DNA from: JAFAXD01 sp035472475
GTDB lineage: Bacteria; Pseudomonadota; Alphaproteobacteria; Rhizobiales; Xanthobacteraceae
NCBI GenBank assembly: GCA_035472475.1
Contig: DATIPA010000033.1
Coordinates: forward strand, 1 to 14,114
Reading direction: 5' to 3'
Length of the DNA stretch: 14,114 nt
Part shown: one piece after another, positions 12,837 through 14,114 of the stretch
Numbering within the stretch: the stretch's first letter is position 1
Layout: each line of letters opens with the position of its first letter
Made by a program: the position numbers and the translations under genes
Notes under the pieces: generated by a model
Told to the model about the DNA's origin: nothing
The model's input: the letters and a program-made list of their open reading frames with translations, nothing else
Database searches by the model: none

Positions 12837-13184
12837 ATGCAGGAATTACCGGCTGGCTTCGAGGAACTCGCGCCGTTCGTGGCGCATTGGGGCCTTGCGA
12901 CCGAGAAGGAGCGCCATCGCCAGCGCGTAAGCTCACGCCTCGACGACGTGCGGACCTTTTATCAAGCGATGACGCCGCGCATTCACGACATCATTGCGCA
13001 CCTCTCCAGCTTTCCGGGCGCCGATCCGGACGACCTGCCGCCGCCCGAGCGCAATCTCTACAACCTCGCGCTCGCGTTCATGGAGACGTCGCACCCGATC
13101 GACCTCAACTGGCAGCGGCCCGACATCGACGACGCTTTCCCGGTCGAACGGATGGAATATCTGGCGCCAATCGATATGCGCTGA
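12837..13184 (+). CDS. 115-aa unknown protein coupled to the Rieske oxygenase
   Basis: A 115-residue soluble, acidic and mainly helical protein: ELPAGFEELAPFVAHWGLAT, EKERHRQRVSSRLDDVRTFY, MTPRIHDIIAHLSSFPGADP, NLYNLALAFMETSHPIDLNW. The ATG follows AGGAG and is 11 bases after the oxygenase stop, so the two are almost surely co-expressed. It is too short for, and does not resemble, the NTF2-fold beta subunits (about 160-180 residues) of two-component dioxygenases. It has no cysteines, so it is not a ferredoxin, and no nucleotide-binding motif, so it is not a reductase. I recall similar uncharacterised proteins beside Rieske genes in Proteobacteria, but know of no function. An accessory or partner role is inference from position. 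Confidence 0.75.
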   Translation: MQELPAGFEELAPFVAHWGLATEKERHRQRVSSRLDDVRTFYQAMTPRIHDIIAHLSSFPGADPDDLPPPERNLYNLALAFMETSHPIDLNWQRPDIDDAFPVERMEYLAPIDMR

Positions 13185-13231
13185 AGCGTAGGAGCTGCGC
13201 CCAGCGCGCGTGGATCATTCCCCGCGGCGCC

Positions 13232-13259
13232 TTGTCGATCGAACATGTTCGAATATAGA
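13232..13259 (+). promoter_or_regulatory. Promoter with embedded palindromic operator
   Basis: TTGTCG (13232-13237) and TATAGA (13254-13259) are 16 bases apart. The spacer holds TCGAACATGTTCGA (13239-13252), a perfect 14-base palindrome. It lies about 60 bases before the next Rieske gene and points at it. A dimer bound between -35 and -10 would exclude RNA polymerase, so repression relieved by a substrate is the likely scheme. It differs from the alphaproteobacterial LexA site (GAAC-N7-GAAC), and the half-sites are closer than in the Gram-positive LexA box. Confidence 0.55.
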
Positions 13260-13321
13260 CTGACCCCAACAACGGCGGGTCGCTGCACGCCCGCGTCGAA
13301 TAAATTCAGGGAGGTTGCATC

Positions 13322-14114
13322 ATGACTTTGGTGGAACCGAAGGCCGATGCCCCGCGCGTCTCGCGCGTGCGCGCCCCCGACGTCGATATCGCCACCACGC
13401 GACCGGGAACGCCGGGCGGAACATTCATGCGCCAGTTCTGGATGGCGCTCGACAATAGCGCCAACCTCGCGCCCGGCCATGCCAAGCCGATCCGCATCAT
13501 GAGCGAGGATTACACGCTCTACCGCGGTGCGTCCGGCAAGGCGCAGGTCATTGCCCAGCGTTGCCCGCATCGCGGCGCTATGATGCATCTCGGCTGGGTC
13601 GAGGACGATGACATCCGCTGCGTCTATCACGGCTGGAAATACGATTGCACCGGCCAGTGCATCGAACAGCCGGCGGAAGAAGCCGGCTACAATCGCAAGG
13701 TCAAGATCGCGACTTATCCGACGCGCGAGCACATGGGGCTGATCTTCGCGTACTTCGGCGAAGGCGAACCGCCACCGTTTCCGCCCTACACCGAGTCTGC
13801 CGGCGAAGGCGTCATCGATCCCTGGCCGGTCTACCAGGTACCCTGCAATTATCTGCAATGCTTCGAGAACAGCATGGACGAGGTGCACGTTGCCTTCACC
13901 CATGCGCCGGGCGGCTCGCACGCCAGGCTGTCGCAGGACCTGCCGATCATCAGCGCCGAGGAAAAGGACTGGGGCATTTTGCGTTTCGGCAAGCGCGCCA
14001 ACGGAAAGGTGCGCCACACCCTGCACTACGCACCTAACATCGTGCGCGTGATCGTGCCGCCGCTCGCCGGCATGGACGGCGTCGGCGGCTGGCCCGAGAT
14101 CACCTTCAGCTTCA
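13322..14114 (+). CDS. Rieske oxygenase subunit, 3' end beyond the window
   Basis: The first 264 residues of a Rieske non-heme iron oxygenase are present and open to the window edge; a complete member would be about 350-450 residues. The Rieske ligands are C81, H83, C100 and H103 (RCPHRGA ... CVYHGWKYD). The mononuclear iron site is D186-x2-H189-x4-H194 (ENSMDEVHVAFTH). The N-terminus (TRPGTPGGTFMRQFWMALDN) places it nearer the phthalate dioxygenase-like group than the BenA-like one upstream. The third carboxylate ligand would lie in the missing part. The ATG follows GGGAGG. Although it comes 137 bases after the 115-aa gene, it has its own promoter and operator (13232-13259), so it is probably a separate unit. 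Substrate unknown. Confidence 0.92.
   Translation, partial: MTLVEPKADAPRVSRVRAPDVDIATTRPGTPGGTFMRQFWMALDNSANLAPGHAKPIRIMSEDYTLYRGASGKAQVIAQRCPHRGAMMHLGWVEDDDIRCVYHGWKYDCTGQCIEQPAEEAGYNRKVKIATYPTREHMGLIFAYFGEGEPPPFPPYTESAGEGVIDPWPVYQVPCNYLQCFENSMDEVHVAFTHAPGGSHARLSQDLPIISAEEKDWGILRFGKRANGKVRHTLHYAPNIVRVIVPPLAGMDGVGGWPEITFSF

Noticed and set aside
12837..13184. The 115-aa gene as a classical dioxygenase beta subunit
   Set aside because: It is too short, mainly helical, and lacks the NTF2-like strand pattern of BenB/NahAd-type subunits.
13239..13252. Palindrome as a LexA (SOS) box
   Set aside because: The alphaproteobacterial LexA site is a direct repeat GAAC-N7-GAAC, and the half-sites here are closer than in the Gram-positive CGAAC-N4-GTTCG box.
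1..14114. CRISPR array, tRNA, rRNA, insertion sequence or prophage genes
   Set aside because: No regularly spaced repeats, no tRNA-like cloverleaf, and no transposase or integrase reading frame were seen on either strand.

Overview
The window comes from a high-GC genome with gene content typical of soil Alphaproteobacteria, most likely Hyphomicrobiales near Bradyrhizobium, Rhodopseudomonas or Xanthobacteraceae. This placement is inferred from family resemblance: an alphaproteobacterial phasin, an HdeA-like protein, a small 'RRSAAECLELAQ'-type protein, Bug/TctC receptors and an intergenic palindromic repeat. No rRNA, tRNA, CRISPR array, transposase or phage gene was seen.

Layout. (1) Positions 1-1700: a minus-strand pair, namely the start of a DUF1348/NTF2-like gene preceded by the decayed remnant of a carboxymuconolactone decarboxylase/AhpD-like gene. 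It diverges from a LysR regulator that overlaps a small SnoaL-like gene by 4 bases. (2) 1787-3284: a phasin on the minus strand, a 522-base gap, a small secreted Gln-rich protein with an internal duplication, and an extragenic palindromic repeat. (3) 3338-5475: a VanA-like Rieske oxygenase (minus strand, apparently frameshifted at its 3' end) divergent from a tripartite-tricarboxylate (Bug/TctC) receptor. (4) 5633-6518: HdeA-like periplasmic protein and two small minus-strand proteins. (5) 6858-9234: a phthalate 4,5-dioxygenase-like Rieske oxygenase and an iron(III)-type ABC binding protein whose signal peptide looks frameshifted. (6) 9354-11568: a GAF-GGDEF diguanylate cyclase, convergent with a type I signal peptidase and a 77-aa unknown. 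(7) 11635-14114: a BenA/CntA-like Rieske oxygenase with a 115-aa unknown downstream, then a fourth Rieske oxygenase that runs off the window.

The theme is catabolic. Four clearly different Rieske oxygenase subunits lie within 11 kb, interleaved with two solute receptors that have no transporter membrane subunits here. No ferredoxin reductase, ferredoxin or classical small beta subunit is visible, so electrons must come from proteins encoded elsewhere. Each Rieske gene appears to be its own transcription unit. Three have perfect inverted repeats in or beside a plausible promoter: within the -35/-10 spacer at 4377-4391 and 13239-13252, and just upstream of the -35 at 6714-6734. The repeat sequences differ, which suggests separate regulators rather than one regulon.

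The strongest candidates for something undescribed are the 115-aa protein coupled to the BenA/CntA-like oxygenase, which carries Glu where relatives have the bridging Asp, and the spacer-embedded operators. Three genes look disrupted (152-329, 3338-4339, 8208-8260). Whether this is real decay or sequence error cannot be decided from the sequence alone.
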